Positions 33,305 through 43,944 of a stretch of DNA of 64,000 nt are shown piece by piece; the stretch's first letter is position 1, and each line of letters starts with the position of its first letter. The stretch covers positions 87,036,697 through 87,100,696 of the forward strand of contig NC_068359.1 of the NCBI RefSeq assembly GCF_020536995.1, written 5' to 3'. The notes beneath the pieces were generated by a model. It had not been told where the DNA came from and made no database searches. It saw only the letters and a list, made by a program, of their open reading frames with translations. The stretch is from Dreissena polymorpha. Its lineage: Eukaryota; Mollusca; Bivalvia; Myida; Dreissenidae. A program made the position numbers and the translations under genes.

Positions 33305-33401
33305 GGAAATACCAGTTCGTGCTTGGTCAAGACACGACGAAACATAGTACGATGGAAATACCAGTTCTCGCTTGGCCAAGACACGACTAACATAGTACGA
33401 C
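33305..33401. repeat. Tandem 49-bp duplication carrying kB-like motifs
   Basis: Units 33305-33353 and 33354-33401 each begin GGAAATACCAGTTC, continue CTTGG(T/C)CAAGACACGAC and end ACATAGTACGA. They differ at about four positions. TGGAAATACC in each resembles a kB site; TTGGCCAAG in unit 2 is an NF1-like palindrome. Confidence 0.7.
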
Positions 33402-33532
33402 TTTGATGAATTAACAAAGATATTTCACTAATGTTAACCATGTCAAACATGACGTAGATTTTTGTTGAAAAAAAACATAAAATATTGTGTGTCAATAGCT
33501 TAGTTAGTTACACAAGTGAGTATCAGTTGGTA

Positions 33533-34681
33533 ATGAACATGGCAGACAGACACACGGATTTAGATTCAAATGTTGAACCAGACGAATGCCCTTCAAAGAT
33601 TGACTTGGGTCGCACCTTGCCGGCTTCACAACTGTATTCAAAAGTTGGCGTTGCTGTTAGTGATGAATGCGGGGAACATTTATACAAACAAGCAACACTC
33701 GCGGAAATCGGAAGTTGCCAAGATAAAGAACTAAACCAACCGAACCAACACACAAATGGCGTTGCCGTTAGGGATGAACGCGGGAAACATATGCACGAGC
33801 AATTTCAACTTGTTGAAGTAGAAAGTTGCAAAGATAAAGAACCACACGGCCAGAAAGAGAATGTTCAAGAAACAAAAGAAATCGCACAGAGATTAAGTGA
33901 TATCTGCTTACATGAACAAGCAATTGAACACGGCACCGAGACACTCAATGCTGAACGCACTGGTGATATAGAGAAACATATCATTGATGATTTTACCTAT
34001 ACATGCATCGATGCAGAAGGTGATACGCCGCTGCATTTGGCAATAATATGTTTATTTACAATAGAACAAATATATTGCATAATAAACACGATTCTGAAAA
34101 GATTCCCTGATCATGATGTATTGAATCATCAAAACGACAAGTACAGACAGACGCCCCTACATCTGGCCGTGCATACAGGACGGACTGATATCGTGCGTTG
34201 TCTATTAGGGTTGGGAGCGCAGACGACACTTCAAGACAGTCAACTACGCACACCTGCACACATTGCATGTTTGAAAGGCGACAGAGCGAGTCTTAACGCT
34301 CTTCTTGAAGCAGATGATAATGAACCAACGCGTTGTGTAAGTTTTTACGACAACCAAGGCCAAACGTGTCTTCATACTGCTGTTCTGAACCGTAAATGTG
34401 AGCTAGTGCATATTCTTTAGACCACGGGGCAGACATTAACGCTCCTGAAAGGAGGAGTGGCCGAACCGTTCTACACTTTGCTGCAGAGGCCGGGGATATT
34501 CGAATGGTTAGTTTGCTTTTGGCAAACGAAGGGCTCGAACTGGATGCGCTTACCTTTTCAGGTTATACTGCGTTACAGCTGGCAATCGGGAGGCCAAAAA
34601 TCAATGTCAGAGGTCATCGCACTTTTGAGGCCTTTTTACCCAGCCGACGAAAATCTTACCATGCTAGATGCAGACGATTAA
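33533..34681 (+). pseudogene. IkB-like ankyrin-repeat gene, copy 1, frame-shifted
   Basis: The ATG at 33533 (another at 33539 in context AACATGG) opens about 296 codons to TAG at 34418-34420. After a linker with a ~37-residue internal duplication (GVAVSDECGEHLYKQ / GVAVRDERGKHMHEQ), ankyrin repeats begin at GDTPLHLAI and continue with RQTPLHLAV, RTPAHIACLKG and GQTCLHTAVLNRK. Just past VHIL the frame shifts; homology continues as DHGADINAPERRSGRTVLHF and GYTALQLAIGRP. A second shift near 34605 leads to SEVIALLRPFYPAD and an acidic tail ending LDADD at 34681. The order matches the intact gene at 47896. IkB proteins hold NF-kB in the cytoplasm. With two shifts this is probably a pseudogene; assembly error is the alternative. 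Confidence 0.7.
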
Positions 34682-35939
34682 AAGAGGATGACAATCAGAG
34701 GTATTAATGTACTTTGCTTTAAAGTGATTCATGTCCTTTGCAGCTGATTTGACTGAAATATTTTTAACTTAAATAAGTATGCAGTTTAATCTCTTACATA
34801 AATTATATGTATGTAAATATTATTGGTTATGTGTCAATAGTGAGATTTATCAAGTGTGTTCTAGTTGTGGTTTCGTGCTTTACTGATAACATTATTATTA
34901 TTATCAGTTTTCGTCAGAGTGTTTTTTTTTTACACTGGCGTGTGCGCTAACTAGAACAAGTATGCCCCTAAAATAAGAGTCAATTTCCTTTTCAATTGGC
35001 ATACTAATTGAAATATACTCAAAGATAGTTCTTGTTGTTTTCAGATTATGGGCATGCTGTGTAACGTTATCAGATATTGAGACAAATGGCTGGCTACTGT
35101 GGTTCTAGACGCTAATGAGATTAAGCATCAGATCAGCATGATGTACCGTAATAATGTGGTATAACGTGCGTAGTTATCTTGCAAGTTGACATATGGCACA
35201 AGTGTTCAAACTCATGTGCCATATATACTTGTTTTATTAATGTGTGTTGTGATAGGTTAAACATTTAAGTTGGCAATCAATGGTGCTTGTTCGATTCACT
35301 GTTATTAAATGAACGATGGGTAGATTGATCTCAGAGTATGTATTGCCGAACAATATACTTAAGAAATGACGGTAAATGGTTACACAATATATTTATCCCA
35401 GGGTTAGCAGGTACATTGCAATTGTTTTTGCAACCGAATTGGTTTGTTTTTGTTTATTCATAAATTGTTTCCACTCGGAACTCAGTGTGCAGTTTGTTGT
35501 GAATAGCAAACGAGCATGTAAACATTTCAGACTGTTATTTAAAGTGAAATTTTAGGATATTAAACTACTAGCAAAACTATGTACAAAAAGGCAAATATTG
35601 TGTTTAAAAATAAATTAAGTAAAGTCTTTTAAAATAAACTGCTCCAATTGTTTGATATCTAAAGTTATACAGATCCCTTTCATTATTTTGTCTTTCCAAG
35701 TTAAATTCAATTGGGAAATATTAAAGGAAATATCACAATGGCAAACACTTTTTATAAGAATTATTGTATTACGACGAACTAAATGTTTGAAAGAAAGGAC
35801 TGCTCAAGACTGGATGGATGGGCTTAATGAAATATTGTGTGTGTATTATGGTTTTTGGAACATTGTATATGTGACGACATCTTTCAAATGTTTTAACATG
35901 GTTAGCACAGGGCTTCACCAATGCTGGAGTGCTATGATT
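34682..35939. other. 3' flank of copy 1, no feature recognised
   Basis: AT-rich. AATAAA occurs at about 35608, too far to assign. No repeats identified. Confidence 0.4.
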
Positions 35940-36153
35940 TTAACCCTTTGCATGCTGGGAAATTTGTCGCCTGCAAAAATGTCGTCTGCTGAATTTCTAA
36001 AATTAGCATTTTCTTCGATTTTTTTCAAAGAATACTATCAGAATAGCAAACAGTTTGGATCCAGATGAGACGCCACGTTCTGTGGCGTCTCATCTGGATC
36101 CAAACTGTTTGCAAAGGCATTCAAAATTCGGTTCCAGCACTGTAAGGGTTCAA
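35940..36153. mobile_element. piggyBac-like MITE with long internal perfect palindrome
   Basis: The left edge is TTAACCCTTTGCATGCTGGG and the right edge is CAGCACTGTAAGGGTTCAA, an altered TTAA. The 67 bases at 36046-36112 form a perfect hairpin: GCAAACAGTTTGGATCCAG ... GAGACGCCAC, a five-base loop, then the exact inverse. TTAA targets with CCC...GGG ends are the mark of piggyBac elements. Confidence 0.7.
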
Positions 36154-36695
36154 CTAAACCATGCATGATAATAGAGTTTCAACTGCGGTCTGCGTATACT
36201 CTATTTAAGCAATCTACTTTAAAATAGATATATGTATTCGTTTACGTTCGGTACATGGGTTTAAACTTAACGGGACGTATAACATCAATCAGTTATTTAT
36301 GATAGATTATTTTGTTTTCAATAAAAAGACGCTCATTAAATCACATCACAACATGAACAAATACTCTTGTTAAACAATCGAAACTTATAACATATTTTCC
36401 TAATGGACAATATTAATGGACATGTAGCATGTATAGATAGAACGGTAGTAAGTTACAGTGATAATGTTGTTTTGTTTTACAATACTTACAGCATGAATTT
36501 TAAAATTCCATAACAGTTTTAAATTTATTTTATATGTATGACTTGAATAGTATTTTTTTCTTCTTTTTTAACTTGAATTTAACATCAAACTCTTCTAAAA
36601 GTTGAAATAAGTGCGCAAAGGTCTTTCTTAAATTGTTTATTACATTGTACTTGTTTAATTGTTTTCTAAAGCTTATACAAACAACCATGTAAATC
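36154..36695. other. No recognisable feature
   Basis: AT-rich, no supported gene. Confidence 0.45.
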
Positions 36696-36698
36696 AAT

Positions 36699-37090
36699 CC
36701 TGTGCAGTGTTTTTTTTGGATGAAAAATTTGGCGTTATTCGGCCCCATTCTCCCATCTCTAGAGTATATATTTCCCCCCCAAATATTTGAAAAATTCCCC
36801 TCTCGTAAGTGTAATTCAATTTTAATCAATACCACATTAAGATAATTCACAGAAAAGCCAAGAAAGTTGATGTTGAACATGAACAAAACATGAAAAAGAG
36901 TTGGAATAATGTTTTTCTCTCTATGTATGGTGAATTATAGTGTTAAAACTTGATTTAAGTTGTACTGTTACTTGTAATGCATTGAGATTTCCCTCTTTTC
37001 CCCCTTTTTGGCTTTTAAGCTCGAATTCCCCCCCCCCCCTCAGGGGACCCGACCCCTTTCCACCAAAACTGAAAAAAACACTGTTGTGCA
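36699..37090. mobile_element. hAT-like MITE with CAGTGTTTTTTT ends
   Basis: GTGCAGTGTTTTTTTT at the left faces AAAAAAACACTGTTGTGCAC at the right. C- or G-rich runs (CCCCCCC near 36775 and a run of about 12 C near 37028) lie inside. An 8-bp flank is only partly duplicated. CAGTG-type termini are known for hAT elements; the assignment is tentative. Confidence 0.45.
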
Positions 37091-37164
37091 CACTAAAAAC
37101 AAACTGTATCTGTACAAACGTGCATTATTATCGTTGATAATATTATTTATATGTACGTGTAAAC

Positions 37165-37668
37165 GATTTTGATGTTAAGTATGTGCAAGTTGCATGAATA
37201 TTTAATGTATTTTATGTGCAAGGTGCATATATATTTGTTTTAATTTATGTGCACGTGCATACATATTTGTTTTTATTTATGTGCACGTGCATACATATTT
37301 AATGTTATTTATGTGGACATTGCATACATATTTAATGTTATTTATGTGGACGTTGCATACATATTTGATGTTGTTTATGTAGACGTTGCATACATGTTTG
37401 ATGTTATTTATGTGCACGTTGCATACATATTTGATGTTATTTATGTGAACGTTTCATACATATTTGATGTTATTTATGTGCAAGTTGTATACATATTTAA
37501 TGTTATTTATGTGGACGTTGCATACATATTTGATGTTATTTATGTGCACGTTGTATACATATTTGATGTAATTTATGTGCACGTTGCATACATATTTGAT
37601 GTCATTTATATGCACGTTGCATACATATTTGATGTTATTTATGTGCACGTTGCACACATATTGGGTTA
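37165..37668. repeat. 33-bp minisatellite, about 13 units
   Basis: The unit is CATACATATTTGATGTTATT followed by TATGTGCACGTTG, with few changes between copies. Because 33 is divisible by three and the unit lacks stops in one frame on each strand, it creates long artefactual frames (YIFDVIYVHVA repeats). I do not treat it as a gene. Confidence 0.85.
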
Positions 37669-37679
37669 CAGCATGCCTG

Positions 37680-38633
37680 CGATTTTAGAACATATGAAAA
37701 CAAACATATTGTATGTGAGAATTCATTTACAGTTTGATTTAAAATTTTAATGTTAACATGTACGTAATATTTAATTGATTAATCTTGATTGATATCTTTA
37801 TTATTTATTGTATTTGATGAGGTACATTTTTCTTTTTGTATTATAATTTCGTGCGTTATTTCTACAGTCCAGAAACGAATATTTTATGCAGTTTTCATGA
37901 TTTAGGAATACGACAGCAATACATATATCTCTAGAGAAAGATTACAGAAGAAATATATTGTTTAGATATTTATATTTATGTTTTGTAAATACTCTCCTTC
38001 AGGTGTTACAATTCGTCGGCAACAAGTTATCATTATTATAAAACTTACGGTAATCGCCCGTCCGTCCATCCGTCAGCACTACTAAAATAACTCAAAAATA
38101 CGTTAACTGCAGTCATTTGACTTGTTTAATGAAATGCCAGTTATTGCATGATTTTGCATAATCTTTAATTTATTTAGACAGCATGTTATTGCAAAAGTTG
38201 TTTTACATCAAAAGTAAAACGTCTGAAGACAGTTCAAATGAAAAGTCTTGAGTCTTAATACTGAGGATTTAATGGATATGGGTTTACTATGAAGCGATAC
38301 ACATTCCTCGATTCAGTGCAACATTGCCAAAGCCTTGTTTACGAAATTCATATCGCGATACAACTTTGTAAAATCGATCGAAGACAAGTTTAACCGAAAC
38401 TTACGAAAATGAGTAATATGTAACTGATTCGTACATGTATACAGTAGTGTAAATAGGCGTGGTGGACCGATTTCACGGTATGAGATACCAGGTTTCCTTG
38501 GATACCGATGCAATGGATATTTACTTAGGAATTTAAGAAATTCTTACGTTACGTAATCTATTATTATTGTCATGTAATAATATTACTTTTTATACGTTTA
38601 AGTTAGTTTAATGTATTATCGCGTGCTCACTAT
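37680..38633. other. No gene; a short CCGTCCGTCCATCCGTC tract
   Basis: The GTCC tract at about 38058-38074 may be the edge of a decayed GTCCGTCC-type element. Nothing else recognised. Confidence 0.4.
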
Positions 38634-38847
38634 TTAACCCATTTATGCCTAGCGTCTAGAAAAAAAGCCTTGGCAAACAGCGTAGACCCAGATGAGACGC
38701 CGCAGCTCAGGGTATTCGCTGTATGATTAAAGGAATTTCTGTAGAAACATTCTAAATATAAAAACATATACAATACATCCCTAACTTTGGAAATAAATTG
38801 ATCTAATTTAGAAAGATGGGAGAGTCCACTAGGCATAAATGGGTTAA
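38634..38847. mobile_element. piggyBac-like MITE (TTAACCCATTTATGCC family)
   Basis: TTAACCCATTTATGCCTAG at the left and CTAGGCATAAATGGGTTAA at the right are exact inverses; TTAA is the presumed target duplication. AGATGAGACGCC is shared with 35940, 50135 and 51653. Confidence 0.75.
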
Positions 38848-39390
38848 TAACACAAGGACCATATGACGCATTGTGGCGCATGAGACACATGTTTAAAATA
38901 ATGTTTTGATTTTAGTATTCCAACATTTTATGTTAGCACTTTTTTTCTGATTTATTTAATGACTTTATGATAATTCAATATCAAATAAGAACATTTTATC
39001 GAAAACAGATAGGACAGTTTAATCATTGATTTGTAAACATGGAAGCAGTCAACACTTAGTTGTCAGCAATATATGCAATCTTTTAAAAGTTATGTATTTG
39101 AAGATATATATTTAAATTTAATTGGGCATTTCTTTGAAATTATAACCAACATTGTGCCATAAAATGTGTACGTTGGCATAGTATTCAGTCTATTCAATGT
39201 GTTTGTTTATGTCAGTATACCACTTAATCTCAAAATGGATCTATTGAGGTTAATATACTCCTTCTTTATCAAAGATCTTAAGAAAAATCTAAGTTGGGAC
39301 TGAAGCTTTTGTCTGAAAGTGGCATAAATACGGCACTATTATTTCATTAAAAAAATATAATATGTTAATTATGCTTTATTGAACGTCTCC
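38848..39390. other. No recognisable feature
   Basis: AT-rich, no supported gene or repeat. Confidence 0.45.
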
Positions 39391-39896
39391 TTAAAGGGGC
39401 CTTTTCACAGATTTTGGCATGTTTTGAAGTTTGTCATTAAATGCTTTATATTGATAAATGTAAACATTAAATTTTAAAAGCTCCAGTAAAAAAAACAAAA
39501 ATAAAATTTAAAAAAGGAAAAAAAGTAGCCCGCAGCAGGGCTCGAACCAGTGACCCCCGGAATCCTGAAGTAAAAATGCATTAGCCAACTGAGCTATCCT
39601 GCCAAGCATACGTAACATGCGTATTTTAACGTTATATAAGCAATCTTCGTAGTTTCACAAATTTAAACGACAACAACAGAACTCTCCAAATTATTCAATC
39701 GTTTCGCGTTGCAACGCTTTATAATTTTTAGGTTTTAAATCGTCAAAAGATGCATATAATGGCTATATTAGACCATGGCAAATGTTCAGTAATACTGTTT
39801 CCTCACAAATATCATAACTAAACCGAAAATTTGCGAATTTGAAACAATTTTTTTTCAATTTTGTCAATTTACCAAACCGTGAAAAGATCCCTTTAA
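39391..39896. mobile_element. TTAAAGGGGCC-ended element carrying a tRNA-like unit, copy 1
   Basis: The left end is TTAAAGGGGCCTTTTCAC and the right end is GTGAAAAGATCCCTTTAA, inverse with one difference. The body aligns in inverted orientation with 58268-58765 along its full length at about 80 percent, with landmarks GTTTCGCGTTGCAACGC, AACTCTCCAAATTATTCAAT and CAGTAATACTGTTTCCTCAC. A tRNA-like segment occupies the same slot in both. Confidence 0.75.
39525..39603 (-). ncRNA. tRNA-like pol III unit inside the TIR element
   Basis: On the minus strand: GGCAGGATAGCTCAGTTGG holds an A box (TAGCTCAGTTGG, 39585-39596), GGTTCGAGCCC is a B box (39538-39548), and a T7 run ends the unit (39518-39524). 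The 3' acceptor half does not pair well with GGCAGGA, and the T stem has mismatches, so it is a tRNA-derived promoter unit or pseudo-tRNA, not a convincing tRNA gene. Confidence 0.6.
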
Positions 39897-41416
39897 CGCA
39901 TGTTTCGTTTTTATGAGCTCTCACTTAACTATTTGTTTTATAATTAAAACAAGAAATATCTTTAAAAAGATATACGGCATTGATGTTGTAATGTTTGCGA
40001 CCAGTGAAAGGAGATGGAATGAAGCGACCATGTTATTTAATGAAGGTAGTGAGTGATAATAAGATAATATAGTTTAATGTATTAACAAATAAAAATGAAG
40101 AACAAGAAGAGGTGAAAATTTTTGTGTATTTTTGTCAATAAGTATTGTAATGACTAGAAGTACATATCTGGCGTAAATTTACGACATAATTTACGCACTG
40201 CGTTAATTTACGCTGTTTAGTGAAACGCGTTTTTGAGAACAAGATTTGCGTACGCAAATATTTACGGAAATTATTTGCGTACGCAGCTTAGTGAAACGCA
40301 CTCTAGGTTTCATAATTGAACGAGTTATAGATTAGTTTCAATAGGAAAAGAAAACATATTCGCCACTGAAAAACTATGAACATAATGTTGGAATGAAATA
40401 AAAGATATTGTGTTTTAATGTGTACAGATGTTAGTAGAATGTAAACATAAAAGACTCAATATTGCAAGCATCATAGTGATATGAATTTTTTGCAGAAAAA
40501 CAGAACTTTTTATTAAAAAAATCAACAAAACAAAGTACAAAGAAATATATTTACACTAATAAACGCAAATATGGATTGTAATAAATCAAAGACAGATATA
40601 TTTCCAACACCTATATATTTCCTTAGCATCGCGGGCTACCGCCCCCAAACCCCCGCTTTGTCGATAGTGGTAAACAACTGCGTACCCGCAAAGTGCAATC
40701 TAGCCTAGTTTTTGATTCGTTTAATTGTAGAGACATGTGATTAATGCTATACTGCTTCGTAAACTAAGGAGAAACGTTTCGATGTAATGTTTAGAGGATG
40801 TTTTGTATCATGACAGTTTTAATTTATTGTAATTTACATGTAATTTACAATATATTCATATTTCAGTTCAAATGATATGCATCCATTGTTTTAGTCTGGG
40901 AACCAGACTACCAATGTTTACGGGGATTTTTGTATTATTAGCCAATGCACAAGTCGGGTTTATTCAGTTCGGACCTATCATGAATGAAGGTCATCTAAGG
41001 TCAAAAGTGACGTTAAACAGCTACGCCGAAAAAAATGTCCCAAAGACACATTAAGGAGGCCGGGTTGGAATATCATTTGTAGTAGGTAAACCGTGACGTC
41101 TGAATTGCACTGGAAGAAACTCCATACGCATGCGCACGTTGTGAATAAGACAATAAGGGAACGTAAACTAATGTCAATCCTTGAATTGACTTACTAAGGC
41201 TATACAATGTAGTAAGGAAAATTGGATTCCTACAGCAATGTATGTTATCTTTTACATAAATTCACTTAACTGCAACATATGCATTCTTTTAATCAATATA
41301 TATTATAATACAAAACGAAGTAGTTGATAGGAACAATTTTGAACAAAGTCAGAAAAAATAAAAGGCCACGTGGGTTTGAACATGACTCAGGAGCCGTAGG
41401 AATTTATGATAGTAAA
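39897..41416. other. No gene; palindrome-rich patch at 40175-40310
   Basis: GCGTAAATTTACG, GTTAATTTACGC, TTTGCGTACGCAAA, ATTTGCGTACGCAG and two GTGAAACGC blocks cluster at 40175-40310, probably a decayed repeat. A 60-codon ATG frame at 40872-41054 follows a splice-acceptor-like ATTCATATTTCAG but has no recognisable motif. Confidence 0.35.
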
Positions 41417-41726
41417 TATCACAGGTGGTTAGCGTGTGGCTATGATATTAATTAGTGAAAACATCATTGTGAATGGTAAATAATCAAATTATAACGAACA
41501 ATCAATTTTTCTGAAGAAAAAAAATCACTATCAAATAAATTTATTACAAGGTATTCAACTCAAAATCACCCTAAAACGGGATGCATCGCTTTAAACAGCC
41601 ATAACTTCATCAACTGTACAGAAAAATAGATGTTTCGTTATAATTTGATTATTTATCATTCAAAATGATGTTTTCACTAATTAATATATCATAGCATCAC
41701 GCTTACCAACTGTGGTTTGTATTTCA
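41417..41726. mobile_element. Foldback MITE with ~100-bp arms
   Basis: The left arm runs ATCACAGGTGGTTAGCGTGT, TGATATTAATTAGTGAAAAC and ATAATCAAATTATAACGAA. The right arm is the inverse with about 12 percent difference. A single arm of the same family stands at 45900-46010. Confidence 0.65.
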
Positions 41727-42678
41727 AGATTTAAATGACAACATAGAAGTAGTTAAGTGTTATATTTTTACAATTTTACTCGATTCCAGAACTGGAACTT
41801 ATAAATTCGCTGAAACGACATGTTATAACACATCCCTTATTATCATTTATAACACATCGTGTACCTATGAATACAAACGTTATATTTTACATTGACAAAC
41901 CCCTAAAATGTATATAAAAATCAGCACTGCAATCAAATGCAGACGTCGAAGTTTAAGCTCCATCTCTTCATTATTTTTTCTTCCAAATTTTCGAAAGTTA
42001 CATTCACTAATATTATGCTTTTATTACTGGTATTTTATGGAAAGCATTTGATTAGAACAAGAATTTCTCTCCTGATGGAGTTTCATCGTCTGTTATATTG
42101 CAACACAATATCACACAAGCGAAGGGTGGGTGTACTTTGAACCATCTGCCCAGCATTCGAATAGCAATCATGTTTTGATAATCTCGCCTTTTACTCAGCA
42201 CGTTGAAGCTTTCCAACTTTATAAATAAAAAAACTGAATAAGTTTTGCAAGTTCCCGCCTTTTTAAAGTCCATACACTTTACCCATAAATAACTTGCAAT
42301 AAAAATACTATAATGTATCTTCAAAATAGCCTTCATTTACTAAAGATACTATTACGTCAGTAGATGAATGCTATTAATAAGTACATTATTTACATTTAAT
42401 CTAAAGCGGGTAAGCAATTTAAACTATAAAGTGGGTGTCTCTTTGAGAAATCACATGCGCCTGTTACAATACAAACTTTGTGATCTCCGCTTGGGGAATG
42501 GGCCATTTAGTTTAAGTGCGTTAAGACGTCACAGCGATCTATAAATTGAACAAGTTAATTTATGAATGGCATACCACGCATGGCGTATTATCGTTTCGAT
42601 AGTATTGGAAATGCTGAGTGCGCATGTACGAAGGTTTCTTACAGGAACATCACGCTCTTTAAAAAGAAATCGCAGACG
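41727..42678. other. No recognisable feature
   Basis: AT-rich, no supported gene. Confidence 0.45.
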
Positions 42679-42691
42679 AGAAGTGATGAGC

Positions 42692-42761
42692 CTTTTGGGG
42701 GCGAAGGCCATATGGGAGACAATCCCGGTGCACTCGATAAAAAAACAAAAACAAAAACAAA
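42692..42761 (+). mobile_element. 70-bp retroposed RNA fragment with A-rich tail and 13-bp TSD
   Basis: AGAAGTGATGAGC occurs at 42679-42691 and again at 42762-42774. The 70 bases between begin CTTTTGGGGGCGAAGGCC, contain GGGAGACAATCCCGGTGCAC and end in an A-rich tail of AAAAAC units. A perfect duplication plus A-rich tail is the signature of LINE-mediated retroposition. The source RNA is not recognised. Confidence 0.7.
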
Positions 42762-42774
42762 AGAAGTGATGAGC

Positions 42775-43110
42775 ATTCCGCCTAAAATAACCAGGACCGA
42801 ACCAAATAAAATAAGGGAGTGAAACAAGCGCACACCTTTACATTAATTTAATAATCAAAACGTATTTTTTGCGAACTTAAACTCCCAAGTGAAACAAAAG
42901 GTATGTGGATTTATTTCTCCTTTTTTTCCAGTCGTATATTGTCATATTTATCTTTTTTTCGTATTTTTTTTCATGGCATGGTTAATTTGAAAGAAGCGGT
43001 CTAATACTATTAACATATTTATAAATTGTGCACATAAAATATTACTCACCAAATTAAACATTTTTAGCAATTAAATAAGTGAACTTATATTACTTTGGTT
43101 AAATTTAAGT
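42775..43110. other. No recognisable feature
   Basis: AT-rich, no gene seen. Confidence 0.45.
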
Positions 43111-43146
43111 ATTCATGGCAAAATCTGTGAAAAGGCCCCTTTAAGG
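43111..43146. repeat. Terminal fragment of the TTAAAGGGGCC element
   Basis: ATGGCAAAATCTGTGAAAAG then GCCCCTTTAAGG equals the end of the element at 58268-58765. The rest of the copy is absent. Confidence 0.65.
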
Positions 43147-43191
43147 TGTGTTATCACATAAATTTAGCACATAATTTTCTTCCTGTTTTAG

Positions 43192-43425
43192 TTTCGATTT
43201 ATGTAAACGCCGGGAGTTATTATTTAAGGCAAACAGGGTAAGGTTTAATATTTAACATAATAAAGAGCGTTTTATAATTTATAGTTTGCATCTGAAGAAA
43301 ACGTTGTTTTTTTTTTCAGGTTTATACCACGGGAAAGATTATTATTCAGACATTGTTAAGAGGATCTAACTTCAATGGAAAACAATACGAAAATCAAATA
43401 TGCATACTGCCGTCCTACTTTTAGC
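43192..43425 (+). other. Exon-like pair, module 1
   Basis: Segment a (43192-43237, 46 nt) follows TTTTCTTCCTGTTTTAG and is followed by GTAAGG. Segment b (43320-43425, 106 nt) follows a poly-T tract and CAG and is followed by GTAAGA. Segment b matches 44107-44212 but has a TAA in the frame that is open there. Splice-like edges on both segments and the duplication suggest old exons; no product is recognised. Confidence 0.35.
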
Positions 43426-43464
43426 GTAAGACTGTATTACATTTTGTTATAAGTTAATTTTACA

Positions 43465-43942
43465 GGTTACTTGCAGGGAGATGGCACAAGCTTGAAAAAA
43501 ATACCGTTTCAATACAGAAAATGCAAACTCGGTACATAACGTTTTCGAGGACGAATTTCAGTTTTTACTTGAATGTCCAATGTTTATGTATTTACGTAAG
43601 AAGTATATAAATTAATATTACTGGAGTACACAAACATGATCAAGTTAATTGACCTTTTACAGACTAACATTGAAAAAACTGTACGAAATCTATGTTTTTT
43701 TGTTTTTAAAGCTTTTAAATTGAGAGCTGACTTATGTTATCAATAGTTTCTCTCCATGTACTTACATTTATTTATCTATGTAATATAAAGATACAAAAAC
43801 GTATTAAGTGTATTCAAATTGTTTGTATTAAGACTTCTTTGTACGTCATTGACCATCTGTATATATACTTTCTTGTAAAATGTGTGTACTCAATGGCTTA
43901 AAGCCTAATGAATGTTGAAATAAACTCATAAACTCATATAGC
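43465..43942 (+). mobile_element. 5'-truncated LINE 3' end between the two modules
   Basis: One frame reads NVFEDEFQFLLECP then MFMYLRKKYIN, the Cys-bearing C-terminal tail of CR1-like ORF2 proteins. The right end is TTGAAATAAACTCATAAACT, an 8-bp repeat tail (ATAAACTC). It separates modules that must once have been closer in tandem. Confidence 0.65.
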
Positions 43943-43944
43943 AA

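Noticed and set aside
37247-37750. A 167-codon frame encoding repeats of YIFDVIYVHVA
   Set aside because: Product of the 33-bp minisatellite; no start context, no domain, and the other strand is open too.
39525-39603. Annotating a functional tRNA gene
   Set aside because: Boxes A and B and a terminator are present, but acceptor and T stems do not pair properly; kept as tRNA-like.
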